Source: Synechococcaceae cyanobacterium SM2_3_2
Lineage (GTDB): Bacteria; Cyanobacteriota; Cyanobacteriia; Thermostichales; Thermostichaceae
DNA length: 46,052 bases
Reading direction: 5' to 3'
NCBI GenBank assembly: GCA_012031565.1
Contig: JAAUUM010000008.1
Coordinates: forward strand, 1-46,052
Position numbers and translations under genes: made by a program. Below, in pieces: positions 8,432 to 17,159 of this stretch; within the stretch, counting starts at the first letter, position 1; the number at the start of each line of letters is the position of its first letter. The notes under the pieces are model-generated. The model made no database searches and was not told where the DNA came from. It worked only from the letters and a program-made list of their open reading frames with translations.

Positions 8432-10007
8432 ATGGATCTCAACTCAATTTTGCTATGGATTGTGGGCATCAACTGTGCTGTCAACCTGTCCCAGTCCTGG
8501 CCCATTCGCCATCAGTTGCCCGATATCAGCATTCGGATCCCGGTGACTGTCTTGGGGGTGCTGGGGCTGACCTGGCAGGTACTGCCTGAGTTCGCCGGGA
8601 TCCTCGCGGCCATCACCTGGGGGATCCTTTGGGTGGTGCCGCTTCAGTTATTTAAGCGGGTACGCGGCCTGATCCTCAGCCAACGCTATGGAGAAGCTGC
8701 TGCTCTATCGGGGCAGATCGGCTGGCTCTATAGCCTGTTTGAGATGGCTGAGATCCCAGTGGTGGCGAAAAAACTAGACCAAGTGGCTCACCAATCGGAT
8801 CCCGACCTGCTGGAGCAGGAGGTGCTGCCGCTGGATGTCAGCCCCTACATCAAAAGTGCTGTGGGCCGATTGGCTCTGATCCATCTCTATACCTTGCTGC
8901 GGCAGTGGCATACCTTGGTGGAGTGGTTACAGCCCCAGATCAAGGGCGTTGGGCAGCTGGACTCGGCCACGTTGCCTGCCTATCTCCGCGCTTTGGGGGA
9001 AATAGGCGACCTGGAAACCTTGACCCACACCTATGACCAGATGGGGGTAGAAGACCCGGAGATCCGCCGCGCCAGTGCCCTGATGGTGTTGGCCTTTGGG
9101 GGACAAGTGGGATCCCTAGGGCCATTGCTGCGGGATTGGGATGACTTTGACAAAGTGTTTTGGCTGGCCACAGCCCGGATGGCAGCGGGAGACAATCAGG
9201 CGGCTCAAACCCAGCTCGACAATCTGCTATCCAGCTACGATCTCAACCCCTTACAACGGCAGCTAATCGAGTGGCGATTGGCTCACCCGCCCCAGATCCC
9301 ACACTTGAGTCAGGGATCCCAGCGGGTGATTGAGCAGTTAGCCCAGACGAAGTGGGATGGATTAGAGGGATCCCTGGTTCGCTCCAATCAAGGCATCTCT
9401 GGGGCCACGGGCCTGATCATTGGCCTCAATGTCAGCTTTTTTCTCTTGGAAATTTTGATGGGGGGGGAGCACCAATCCTCAAGTCTTGATCCGGCTGGGA
9501 GCGTTGATCCCGCCGCTGGTGGTGCAGGGGGAATGGTGGCGATTGGTCGCGGCCACGGTGCTGCACTATGGCATCCTTCACATTGGACTAAATATGCTGG
9601 GTCTGATGGTTCTGGCTCCCACGGTCGAGAAGGCTTTGGGGCTGTGGCGCTATGGGCTCGTCTATTGGGGATCCGGGATCCTCTCGATGGGAATGCTGAC
9701 GGCCTTTTGGGCCTGGGGGCTGACGGAGGTGGATCTGGTGGTGGGAGCCTCGGGCAGCATCATGGGTCTGGTGGGATCCACGGCGGCAATCTTACTCTGG
9801 GCGTGGCTGCGACGCGGATCGGGGCTGGCCCAAAAACAATTGCGTTGGGTGGGGCTGCTGGTGGTGTTGCAGACCGCTTTTGACCTCTCCACCCCTGAGG
9901 TCAGCTTTGCCGGACATGCCGGAGGGTTGGTGGCGGGCTTTTTGTTGACAACGCTGCTGCTGTTTTGGCAAGAGGGATCCCAGGCTTCGCCCCAGTCAGA
10001 AAGCTAA
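8432..10007 (+). pseudogene. Rhomboid-family serine protease with long N-terminal region, frameshifted in a G tract
   Basis: Two frames form one protein of about 524 residues. The first 335 residues include two or three hydrophobic helices (near 5-20 and 30-70) and a soluble, helix-rich segment resembling TPR-like repeats. A rhomboid domain follows with the WWRLVAATVLHYGILHIGLN segment, the catalytic serine in GASGSIMG and the catalytic histidine in GHAGG. Rhomboids cleave transmembrane segments inside the membrane. The frame breaks at a run of eight G (9460-9467); seven would give GGSTNPQVLIRLGA, a typical rhomboid sequence. This is either slippage in the cell, possibly reversible, or a read error. 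ATG 8432 was chosen (GGAG upstream). The stop lies in a 16-bp triplicated repeat. Confidence 0.82.
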
Positions 10008-10044
10008 CAGTCCAGAAAGCTAACAGTCCAGAAAGCTAACAGTC
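9999..10044. repeat. 16-bp repeat, three copies, across the rhomboid stop
   Basis: GAAAGCTAACAGTCCA occurs at 9999 and 10015, and a third copy at 10031 matches for 14 bases. The first copy contains the TAA stop (10005-10007). The 16-base period places the three TAA copies in the three different reading frames. Confidence 0.9.
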
Positions 10045-10082
10045 TGGGAGAGACGGAAACTATAAAACAATACGACCAAGTT

Positions 10083-10111
10083 AAAAAAAGGATCCCCGTT
10101 GCCAGGGATCC
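10083..10111 (-). terminator. Rho-independent terminator of glnA
   Basis: On the minus strand, GGATCCC and GGGATCC form a 7-bp stem around a 9-base loop. Seven T follow directly (A run at 10083-10089 on the plus strand). It lies about 50 bases past the glnA stop. Both stem arms are copies of the genome's iterated GGATCC word. Confidence 0.85.
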
Positions 10112-10161
10112 GATCTCAGGAGAGGGCAAAGCTGTCTGCTAACCCGCTGCTAACAGAAGGA

Positions 10162-11583
10162 TTAAACGTCGTAGTAGAGAGCAAACTCATAGGGATGCGG
10201 GCGCAGGCGCATCGGGTTGATCTCGTTGTCGATCTTGTACTCGATCCAGGTCTCGATCAGATCTTCGGTGAACACCCCACCCTCCAACAGGAAGGCATGA
10301 TCTTGGCGCAGAGCTTCCAACGCCTCCAACAGGGATCCCGGAGTGGAAGGAATCTTGGCCAACTCTTGGGGGGACAGATCGTAGATATCCACATCCAGTG
10401 GGCTGCCCGGATCGATCTGGTTCTTAATGCCGTCGATGCCCGCCATCAACATGGCCGCAAAAGCCAGGTACGGGTTGGAGGTGGCATCAGGACAGCGGAA
10501 CTCCAGGCGTTTGGCCTTGGGATTGCTACCCGAAATGGGGATCCGCACAGAGGCAGAGCGATTGCCCTGAGAGTAGGCCAGGTTGACCGGGGCTTCAAAA
10601 CCAGGCACCAGCCGTTTGTAGGAATTGGTGGAGGGGTTGGTGAAGGCCAACAATGCAGGGGCGTGCTTCAGCAATCCACCGATATACCACAGGGCGGTCT
10701 GGCTCAAGTTGGCGTACTGGTCGCCAAAGAATAGGGGCTGACCATTGCTCCAAAGGGACTGGTGGGTGTGCATCCCGCTGCCGTTGTCGTTAAACACAGG
10801 CTTGGGCATGAAGGTAACGGTTTTGCCGTGCTTGCGGGCCACATTTTTGATCACATATTTGTAGACCATCAGGTAGTCGGCGGCACTGACCATATCGGCG
10901 AACCGAAAGCCCAATTCCGCTTGGCCACCCGAAGCGACTTCGTGGTGATGCTTTTCGATAGGCACGCCACACTTGCCCATGGTCAACAGCATCTCGGTGC
11001 GGATGTCCTGCTGGGTATCGGTGGGGGGCACGGGGAAATAGCCCTCTTTGTAACGGGGCTTGTAGCCCAAGTTGCCACCGGCTTCTTCGCGGCCAGAGTT
11101 CCAGCGGCCTTCGATAGAATCCACATAGTAGTAGGCGCTGTGCTGGGTTTGGTCAAACCGGACATCGTCAAACAAGAAAAATTCAGCCTCAGGGCCAAAG
11201 TAGGCGGTGTCGGCAATGTTGGTGGTGCTGAGGTAGCTGACGGCGCGGGCGGCCAAACTGCGGGGGCAGCGGGCATAGGGCAGACCGGTGCGAGGCTCGC
11301 TGATGCTGCAAGTCATGCTGAGGGTGGGCACTTCGCAAAACGGCTCGATCCAGGCGGTGGCGGGATCAGGAATCTTGAGCATGTCAGACTCGTTGATGGT
11401 TTTCCAGCCCCGAATGCTGGATCCATCAAAGGGCATCCCTGTGGTGAAGGTGTCCTCATCGATTTGGCTGATGTGATAAGAGCAGTGCTGCCAGATACCC
11501 GGCAAGTCGATAAACTTCAGGTCGACGATCTGGACATTGTTGTCCTTGATCATCTGCATTACATCTTGGGGGGTCGATGGCAT
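10162..11583 (-). CDS. glnA: Glutamine synthetase, type I
   Basis: A complete 473-residue type I glutamine synthetase makes glutamine from glutamate, ammonia and ATP, the entry point of the GS-GOGAT cycle. Recognisable segments are [23 protein letters not shown] with metal-binding glutamates, [36 protein letters not shown] at the ATP site, the [19 protein letters not shown] flap region and [17 protein letters not shown] carries the tyrosine equivalent to the enteric adenylylation site, though cyanobacteria control GS mainly through small inactivating proteins. AAGGAG sits six bases before the ATG. An NtcA-type promoter upstream and a hairpin-plus-T terminator downstream indicate a single-gene transcript. 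Confidence 0.98.
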   Translation of the reverse strand: MPSTPQDVMQMIKDNNVQIVDLKFIDLPGIWQHCSYHISQIDEDTFTTGMPFDGSSIRGWKTINESDMLKIPDPATAWIEPFCEVPTLSMTCSISEPRTGLPYARCPRSLAARAVSYLSTTNIADTAYFGPEAEFFLFDDVRFDQTQHSAYYYVDSIEGRWNSGREEAGGNLGYKPRYKEGYFPVPPTDTQQDIRTEMLLTMGKCGVPIEKHHHEVASGGQAELGFRFADMVSAADYLMVYKYVIKNVARKHGKTVTFMPKPVFNDNGSGMHTHQSLWSNGQPLFFGDQYANLSQTALWYIGGLLKHAPALLAFTNPSTNSYKRLVPGFEAPVNLAYSQGNRSASVRIPISGSNPKAKRLEFRCPDATSNPYLAFAAMLMAGIDGIKNQIDPGSPLDVDIYDLSPQELAKIPSTPGSLLEALEALRQDHAFLLEGGVFTEDLIETWIEYKIDNEINPMRLRPHPYEFALYYDV

Positions 11584-11627
11584 ACTATTCTCCTTCTGTG
11601 GCGGGTGGATCCCATTTTGCTCAACAC

Positions 11628-11669
11628 ATCCTAGAGAGGGATCCGCCTGTTATTTGTGCTTTCCGATAC
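11628..11669 (-). promoter_or_regulatory. NtcA-activated class II promoter of glnA
   Basis: On the minus strand, GTA-N8-CAC (11669 down to 11656) matches the NtcA consensus GTA-N8-TAC with one change. Exactly 22 bases later comes TAGGAT (11633-11628), which fits the TAN3T -10 element. The 22-23 base spacing is the textbook arrangement of NtcA-activated promoters, in which the box replaces the -35. The inferred 5' leader is roughly 35-40 bases. Confidence 0.78.
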
Positions 11670-11818
11670 ATTTTTTTGGGTCATAATGCAACAATCGACA
11701 GTCTCAAAGTGACATGATTGCCAAAAGTCACCAAAACAAACTAGGAGACCTTTGCCTGCCCTTTCTGACTAGACTTCAGCCTGTCCCTACCCCATCAAAC
11801 AGAATCTTTTTGACAATC

Positions 11819-11848
11819 CTTAACTTTTTCTTGAAGTGAACTTAATCA
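11819..11848 (+). promoter_or_regulatory. Pho box, three 8-bp repeats
   Basis: CTTAACTT (11819), CTTGAAGT (11830) and CTTAATCA (11841) are three 8-bp repeats at an exact 11-base period. This is the arrangement of the cyanobacterial SphR (PhoB-type) binding site with consensus PyTTAAPyPyT/A. A possible -10 (TGATAG, 11855-11860) follows about seven bases later. This would give a leader of about 170 bases before the binding-protein gene. Confidence 0.68.
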
Positions 11849-12038
11849 TGGCCTGATAGGCTGTGCCTAATTGATACGGCTCGTTTTGTAGGCAAAGACT
11901 TCTAGACCAAGACTTCTGGTTCAAGCGGTTCGTGATGATCTCAGCCCAGGGATCCCTGTGTAGAGATGCTGAAGCGAAACCGATTGTCCAGGGTTTTTGT
12001 CTGGGGTTATTTGATGGCATTTTCAGGAGATTTTACCC

Positions 12039-13028
12039 ATGTTTGATTTGTTTTCCCGTCGTTCAATGAGTTTAGGTTTGGCGGCTGTGGCCGGTGCGGC
12101 TACCTTGGTGGCGGCTCCCGGTTTAGCCCAAGACTGCCCCCGTCCCCCTCAGATGGACGAGCGTTTTTGTGACGCCGATGGGGATTTGGTGGCTGATGTG
12201 CCCGAGGATCCCAGTGAGTGGATCAATCCTGACACCCTGATTTTTGCCTATACCCCAGTCGAGGATCCCTCGGTTTATGAGGATGTGTGGGCAGAGTTTT
12301 TGGCTCACATGTCCGAAGTAACCGGCAAGGAAGTGGAGTTCTTTGGGGTGCAGAACAACGCGGCTCAATTGGAAGCGATGCGGGCGGGCCGTCTGCACGT
12401 CACAGGCTTTAATACTGGCTCTAACCCTTTAGCCGTTAACGCGGTTGGCTTCCGTCCTTTTGCCATGATGGCGGCCTTGGATGGATCCTTTGGTTACGAG
12501 ATGGAAATCATCGTGCCTGCCGATAGCGATCTTGAGACGGTGGAAGACATCAAGGGTGGTCAGCTAGCCTTTACCTCCGAAACCTCTAACTCTGGCTTCA
12601 AAGCTCCCTCTGCCATTCTGCAAGGTGAGTTTGACATGATTGAGGGCCGTGATTTTGAGGCGGTTTTCTCGGGTAGCCACGAAAACTCCATCTTAGGGGT
12701 GGTGAATGGAGACTATGAGGCGGCTTCTATCGCTAACTCTGTGTTGACCCGGATGGCTGCACGCGATGCGGTAGATGCAACTCAAATCAGAACCATCTAC
12801 CAATCTGAAACGTTTCCCACCACTGGGTATGGCACTGTCTATAATCTGGATCCTGAAGTGGCCGAGAAAGTGCAAGAAGCCTTCTTCAGTTTTGATTGGG
12901 AAGGCACCCGGATGCAGGCGGAGTTTGGCGAAAGTGGTGAAGAGCAGTTTATCCCCATCACCTACGAAGAGTATTGGGGCGTGATCCGCGCTATTGATGA
13001 AGTGACCGGGGTGGAGTATCGCCTGTGA
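12039..13028 (+). CDS. phnD: Phosphate/phosphonate-type ABC transporter substrate-binding protein (PhnD family)
   Basis: A 329-residue periplasmic binding protein of the PhnD/PtxB type captures phosphonate, phosphite or phosphate for an ABC importer. The N terminus is a signal peptide with twin arginines (SRRSMSLGLAA) and an Ala-x-Ala cleavage region near residue 30. Family features are FAYTPVEDPSVYEDVWAEF, TGFNTGSNPLAVN, LAFTSETSNSGFKAPSAIL and FSGSHENSILGVVNGDYEAA, which form the oxyanion-binding region. AGGAGA lies eight bases before the ATG. A Pho box upstream points to induction by phosphate starvation. No permease or ATPase gene follows; the next gene, lysC, is convergent. The partners are elsewhere or the protein acts alone. 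The exact ligand is unknown. Confidence 0.85.
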   Translation: MFDLFSRRSMSLGLAAVAGAATLVAAPGLAQDCPRPPQMDERFCDADGDLVADVPEDPSEWINPDTLIFAYTPVEDPSVYEDVWAEFLAHMSEVTGKEVEFFGVQNNAAQLEAMRAGRLHVTGFNTGSNPLAVNAVGFRPFAMMAALDGSFGYEMEIIVPADSDLETVEDIKGGQLAFTSETSNSGFKAPSAILQGEFDMIEGRDFEAVFSGSHENSILGVVNGDYEAASIANSVLTRMAARDAVDATQIRTIYQSETFPTTGYGTVYNLDPEVAEKVQEAFFSFDWEGTRMQAEFGESGEEQFIPITYEEYWGVIRAIDEVTGVEYRL

Positions 13029-13087
13029 TGATAGAGAGGTTGTCCTCTAATACATCGAATACAAATGTCTGAGGACTACCTTTCTGT

Positions 13088-14914
13088 TCATGGTTGCGCT
13101 AAGTCAAAAGCAGCATGAATGGCTTGCAAGGCTCGAATCCCATCTGTCTTGGGCACAATGCAGCTAACTTTGATCTCTGAGGTGGCGATCATCTCAATGT
13201 TGATCTGGGCGGCAGCTAGGGTGGCAAACATCTGAGCCGCAACGCCGGGATGGGCTTCCATATCGGATCCCACAATGCTGACCTTGGCGATCTGGTTGTC
13301 CAACAGGGGGCGGGCACAGCCCAATTGATCCGCCACCTGTTGGAGTTGAGCGGCAGCTAGCTCCATTTGAGCTTGGGAAAGCATCAGGGCGATGGTGTTG
13401 GTAGGCTGACCTTCTCCATTGGCCTGTCTCCGTTGACTTTGAATGATCATATCGACGCTGATGTTGGCGTGGGCCAAGGGCCGAAAGACATCTGCCGCTG
13501 CTCCGGGGCGGTCGGGCACCCCCACCAGGGCCATTTGGCAAACATTGAGATCTAAAGCTACCCCACGCACTGGGCGATTCCCCCTAGATGCAGACTTCCC
13601 GGATATCTGCATCCCAGGGGCTACCGAGGGATCCCCGCGATGGGAGTGGGGAATAACCCGAAAATGTTCTCCCAAGAGCAGAGCCGCATCTCCGGCCTGG
13701 GCACTGTCGATCACACAGCTGATCTTGATTTCCGACATCGAGATCATTTGCAGGTTGATGCCCGCCTTGGCCAAAACCTGAAACATATCAGCCGCAATCA
13801 CAGGCCGACCGATCATGCCCGCCCCGCCAATGCTGATCTTGGACACATCGGCATCCATCAAAACCTCGGGACAGCCCAGCGCCTGGGCCAACTGAGGAGC
13901 CAACTCTGCCATCAAAACCTGATACTGCTGCGGAATGGTGAAGGCAATATCATTGGTGCGACCCGATTGGGATGAATGCAGAGATTGCAGGATCAGATCG
14001 ACGTTGATGCCCGCCTCAGCCACCCCCGCAAAGACCTGAGCTGCCACCCCCGGACGATCAGGCACGTGCAAGAACACCACCTTGACCTGATTGCGATCCA
14101 AGATCACCGAGTCAACTGCTTGGTTGCCCTCGATCCCCTCTGGGATCATGCTGGGTTGGGGGGAGATCACCTGGGTGCCCGATTGAGGAACTTCAGGTGG
14201 ATCCAAGCTGGACAAAACCTTGAGGGTGACCCCAAAATTGCGGGCGATCTCCACCGAGCGGGGATGCAGCACCTGTGCCCCCAAACTGGCCAATTCCAAC
14301 ATCTCGGAGCTGGTGATTTGGGGCAAGAGACGAGCATCGTCCACTTTGCGGGGATCCGTGGTAAACACCCCTGGCACATCGGTATAGATCTCGCAGACCT
14401 CAGCCTGGAGGGCCGCTGCCAATGCCACCGCCGTCGTGTCGGATCCGCCCCGGCCCAGCGTTGTCACCTCTCGCTCAGTGCTGATGCCCTGGAAACCAGC
14501 CACAATCACCACTTCCTGCTGCCCAAGATGTTGCAGAATGCGCTCGGTATCGATGTGCAGAACCCTGGCCCGCGTATGGTCGCCATTGGTGACAATGCCC
14601 GCCTGGGATCCCGTCATGGAGACCGCCGGACAACCCATCTTTTGCAAGGCCATGGCCAACAGCGCAATGCTGACCTGCTCGCCTGTCGCCAAGAGCATAT
14701 CCAACTCACGCTCACAGCTGGAGGACAACACCCCCATCGGCATGACCTGGAGAGCCAAGGCCATCAAACGGTCGGTCTCGTGTCCCATGGCGGAGACCAC
14801 CACCACCACCTGATGCCCCTGTTGGCGGGTATGGGCCACCCGTCGGGCCACATGATCGATCCGTTCTGCCGAGGCAACTGAGGTGCCCCCGTACTTTTGA
14901 ATGATTACAGCCAT
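13088..14914 (-). CDS. lysC: Aspartate kinase with four ACT domains
   Basis: This 608-residue enzyme phosphorylates aspartate, the first step toward lysine, threonine and methionine. The kinase domain opens with IIQKYGGTSVASAERI and includes TLGRGGSDTTAVALAAAL and EIYTDVPGVFTTDPR (residues 1-250). The C-terminal half holds two tandem ACT pairs: DRPGVAAQVF with GRPVIAADMF, and DRPGAAADVF with AHPGVAAQMF. This internal duplication is typical of cyanobacterial aspartate kinases and is the allosteric part, where lysine/threonine feedback is expected. I set the start at ATG 14914, where the conserved MAVIIQKYGG begins; in-frame codons upstream run back into the msrA end. msrA ends 52 bases upstream on the same strand. 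Confidence 0.95.
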   Translation of the reverse strand: MAVIIQKYGGTSVASAERIDHVARRVAHTRQQGHQVVVVVSAMGHETDRLMALALQVMPMGVLSSSCERELDMLLATGEQVSIALLAMALQKMGCPAVSMTGSQAGIVTNGDHTRARVLHIDTERILQHLGQQEVVIVAGFQGISTEREVTTLGRGGSDTTAVALAAALQAEVCEIYTDVPGVFTTDPRKVDDARLLPQITSSEMLELASLGAQVLHPRSVEIARNFGVTLKVLSSLDPPEVPQSGTQVISPQPSMIPEGIEGNQAVDSVILDRNQVKVVFLHVPDRPGVAAQVFAGVAEAGINVDLILQSLHSSQSGRTNDIAFTIPQQYQVLMAELAPQLAQALGCPEVLMDADVSKISIGGAGMIGRPVIAADMFQVLAKAGINLQMISMSEIKISCVIDSAQAGDAALLLGEHFRVIPHSHRGDPSVAPGMQISGKSASRGNRPVRGVALDLNVCQMALVGVPDRPGAAADVFRPLAHANISVDMIIQSQRRQANGEGQPTNTIALMLSQAQMELAAAQLQQVADQLGCARPLLDNQIAKVSIVGSDMEAHPGVAAQMFATLAAAQINIEMIATSEIKVSCIVPKTDGIRALQAIHAAFDLAQP

Positions 14915-14966
14915 GCAGGGGATCATAAAACATTTCGGGATCCCTGTGGGCAAGGGATAGAACCCG

Positions 14967-15626
14967 TTAGTGTCCGCCTGCTTCGGATCCCCAAAGGGCA
15001 TTGAGGCGGGCATCCCGACCACAGCTCAACCGATAGATCTGGTAGCGGACGGGATTCTTTTGGTAGTAGTCCTGGTGATAGTCTTCGGCGGGATAGAAGG
15101 TGCTGGCGTCGGTAATCGCGGTGGCAATCGGTCGATCAAAGCGAGGCTGAAGTTCGGCCTTAGAGGCTTCTGCCAGTTGGCGTTCTTCCTCGGTTTGGAC
15201 AAAGATCTCCGAGCGATACTGACTGCCCCGATCACAAAACTGGCCCAGGCGATCGACCGGATCGATATTGCGCCAGAAGATATCCAGCAGCTCTTGATAG
15301 CTGACTTGCTCAGGATCATAAACCACCTCCATCACCTCCGTATGCCCTGTCTGGCCGGAGGAAACCTGCCGATAGGTGGGATTGTCGATGGTGCCGCCCA
15401 TGTATCCCGAGGTGGTGGAGATCACCCCGGCCAGCTTATCGAACGGCGGCTCCATGCACCAAAAGCATCCGCCCGCAAACACCGCACTCCGGGATCCCTG
15501 GGCCCAGATGGGGCTGCTAGAGCCGAGGATCCCCAGTAACACCATGATCAAGAGGGCGACGATACGCCGTCGAAAGCTCTTGTGGGCAAAGGAATTGATT
15601 GCTGTGGCATCGATCATATCGATCAT
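14967..15626 (-). CDS. msrA: Peptide-methionine (S)-S-oxide reductase, exported
   Basis: The 219-residue protein reduces methionine-S-sulfoxide in oxidised proteins. The catalytic motif GGCFWCMEPPFDKL with its nucleophilic Cys is at about residues 51-64. The family segments TSGYMGG, PTYRQVSSGQTGHTEVMEVVYDP, FCDRGSQYRSEIF and YPAEDYHQDYYQKNP follow, and a resolving Cys is present near the end (LSCGRD). A basic, hydrophobic N-terminal segment (FRRRIVALLIMVLLG) followed by AQG indicates a signal peptide, so it should act in the periplasm or thylakoid lumen. ATG 15626 has AAGG nine bases upstream. It lies directly before lysC and may share its transcript. Confidence 0.93.
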   Translation of the reverse strand: MIDMIDATAINSFAHKSFRRRIVALLIMVLLGILGSSSPIWAQGSRSAVFAGGCFWCMEPPFDKLAGVISTTSGYMGGTIDNPTYRQVSSGQTGHTEVMEVVYDPEQVSYQELLDIFWRNIDPVDRLGQFCDRGSQYRSEIFVQTEEERQLAEASKAELQPRFDRPIATAITDASTFYPAEDYHQDYYQKNPVRYQIYRLSCGRDARLNALWGSEAGGH

Positions 15627-15790
15627 GAGGAACAACCTTGCTGCAACGGGGGAGGGGGACTAGAGAAGTGGAGCCATGCCTGTTGTCATTCGGTGTTTTC
15701 ATCCCGGAGGATCGACATCCCGCCTGGATGATCCAGATGTAGTCTAAATGAATGGCCTTCCCATGATGACAGACGTTGATAGGTGGCCGC

Positions 15791-15867
15791 TTGGATTCAT
15801 GCCAGAGCTGGATCCCTAAAGTGGATCCTTAAACAAGATGTAACCTAAACGAGATGTGATGAGGATG
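15791..15867. repeat. Short tandem duplications in the msrA-pyrC gap
   Basis: Two local duplications lie here. One is 13 bp (TGGATCCCTAAAG then TGGATCCTTAAAC, near 15808-15833). The other is about 16 bp (AAACAAGATGTAACCT then AAACGAGATGTGATGA, near 15832-15863), just before the pyrC start. They are imperfect, not part of any gene, and similar in scale to those at stop codons elsewhere in the window. Coordinates are approximate to a few bases. Confidence 0.55.
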
Positions 15868-15875
15868 GTTCAAAA

Positions 15876-16904
15876 ATGCAAAACCTGACCTTGACCCGGC
15901 CTGACGATTGGCATCTTCATCTTCGGGACGGTGCAGCCCTGAAAGCGGTTTTGCCCCATACGGTGCGTCAGTTTGCCCGGGCCATCATCATGCCGAATTT
16001 GAAGCCCCCCGTGCGCTCGGTGGCGGATGCTGAAGCCTATCGAGATCGGATTATCGCTGCTATTCCCCCAGGCCAACAGTTTGAACCCCTGATGACCCTC
16101 TACCTCACCGACAACACCGACCCCAAGGATATTCTCGCGGCCCAGGGATCCCAGTTTGTCAAAGCGGTCAAGTATTACCCCGCCGGTGCCACCACCCATT
16201 CGGACTTGGGGGTGACTGACATTCGCAACTGCGATCACGTCTTTGCCCTCATGGAAGAGGTAAATATGCCTCTCTTGTTGCATGGAGAAGTCACCGATCC
16301 AGATATTGATGTGTTTGATCGTGAAAAAGTGTTCATTGAGAAGTATTTAATCCCTCTCAAATTCCGGTTTCCCACTCTACGGGTGGTGCTTGAGCACATT
16401 ACCACCTCAGATGCGGTGCAATTTGTCATGGCTACCGACACCATCGCTGCAACAATCACGCCACAGCATCTTTTGTTTAACCGCAATAGCTTATTTAAGG
16501 GTGGTATTCGCCCTCATTTTTATTGTCTGCCCATTTTGAAGCGTGAAGAACATCGTCGAGCCCTTTTACAAGCAGCCACTTCTGCTAATCCTAAGTTTTT
16601 TCTAGGTACCGACAGTGCTCCCCATGCCCGTAATACTAAAGAACAGTCCTGTGGCTGTGCGGGCTGTTATTCAGCTTTACACGCCCTGGAGTTGTATGCA
16701 GAAGCTTTTGAGAGTGTTGATGCTCTGGATAAACTTGAAGCTTTCGCTAGCTTTTATGGGCCAAACTTTTATCAACTTCCTCGTAATACTGAAAAAATCA
16801 CACTCACCAAAACAACTTGGCGTATTCCTGATGAACTACCCTTTCCTGACTCTGGCCTAGTGCCTTTGCGAGCAGGAGAAGAAATGTTTTGGCAAATGGC
16901 ATGA
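15876..16904 (+). CDS. pyrC: Dihydroorotase, PyrC type
   Basis: A complete 342-residue dihydroorotase closes carbamoyl-aspartate to dihydroorotate in pyrimidine synthesis. All metal and substrate residues are visible: [12 protein letters not shown] with the HxH pair, [14 protein letters not shown] with the lysine that becomes carbamylated, LLLHGEV and LEHITT histidines, and GTDSAPH with the catalytic aspartate. Codon use changes inside the gene. Up to about 16250 it is GC-rich like its neighbours and contains GGGATCCC. From there to the stop it is markedly A/T-richer in third positions and has no GGATCC. This suggests replacement of the 3' two-thirds by recombination with foreign DNA. The protein itself reads as intact throughout. 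Confidence 0.95.
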   Translation: MQNLTLTRPDDWHLHLRDGAALKAVLPHTVRQFARAIIMPNLKPPVRSVADAEAYRDRIIAAIPPGQQFEPLMTLYLTDNTDPKDILAAQGSQFVKAVKYYPAGATTHSDLGVTDIRNCDHVFALMEEVNMPLLLHGEVTDPDIDVFDREKVFIEKYLIPLKFRFPTLRVVLEHITTSDAVQFVMATDTIAATITPQHLLFNRNSLFKGGIRPHFYCLPILKREEHRRALLQAATSANPKFFLGTDSAPHARNTKEQSCGCAGCYSALHALELYAEAFESVDALDKLEAFASFYGPNFYQLPRNTEKITLTKTTWRIPDELPFPDSGLVPLRAGEEMFWQMA

Positions 16905-16931
16905 TATCGGTACCCTTTGGCTGATTGCGAG

Positions 16932-16961
16932 TGATCTACATGAAGGTGATCTACATCGGTA
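16932..16961. repeat. 15-bp direct duplication downstream of pyrC
   Basis: GTGATCTACATGAAG is followed at once by GTGATCTACATCGGT, about 28 bases after the pyrC stop. Eleven leading bases are identical. No gene lies here. Confidence 0.7.
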
Positions 16962-17159
16962 TGGATGGGCGAATCGGTGGCAGGGGGTGGGATCCAACGA
17001 GATAGAGCTTCAAGATTGCGAACGGGATCCCTCGGGATCCAGTCCTCAGAAATGGCCTAGTGGTGCTGGACTGGCATGACACAGATGACTCAAAGCCCCA
17101 GGGTCCAGATTGCAATTACAGGCGACAATGAATTGTGAAGCTCTGTTGAGGGATCCCGA

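Larger units (their letters stand above)
11584..12038. promoter_or_regulatory. Divergent regulatory region between glnA and the phosphonate-type binding protein
   Basis: This 455-bp gap holds no gene. On the left is the NtcA-type glnA promoter (11628-11669). In the middle is a three-repeat Pho box (11819-11848) facing the binding-protein gene. Near 11894-11923 an imperfect 14-bp direct repeat (AGACTTCTAGACCA then AGACTTCTGGTTCA) of unknown meaning follows. Nitrogen and phosphorus control thus sit back to back. Confidence 0.75.

Noticed and set aside
10762-11634. 290-codon plus-strand frame opposite glnA
   Set aside because: It is the reverse strand of glnA, whose protein is unmistakable, and the translated sequence is low in sense.
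13020-13060. Hairpin AGAGGTTGTCCTCT after the binding-protein gene, considered as a terminator
   Set aside because: The stem is only five pairs and there is no T run on either strand.
13976-14881. 301-codon plus-strand frame opposite lysC
   Set aside because: It is antisense to the aspartate kinase gene, and rich in His and Arg from reverse codons.
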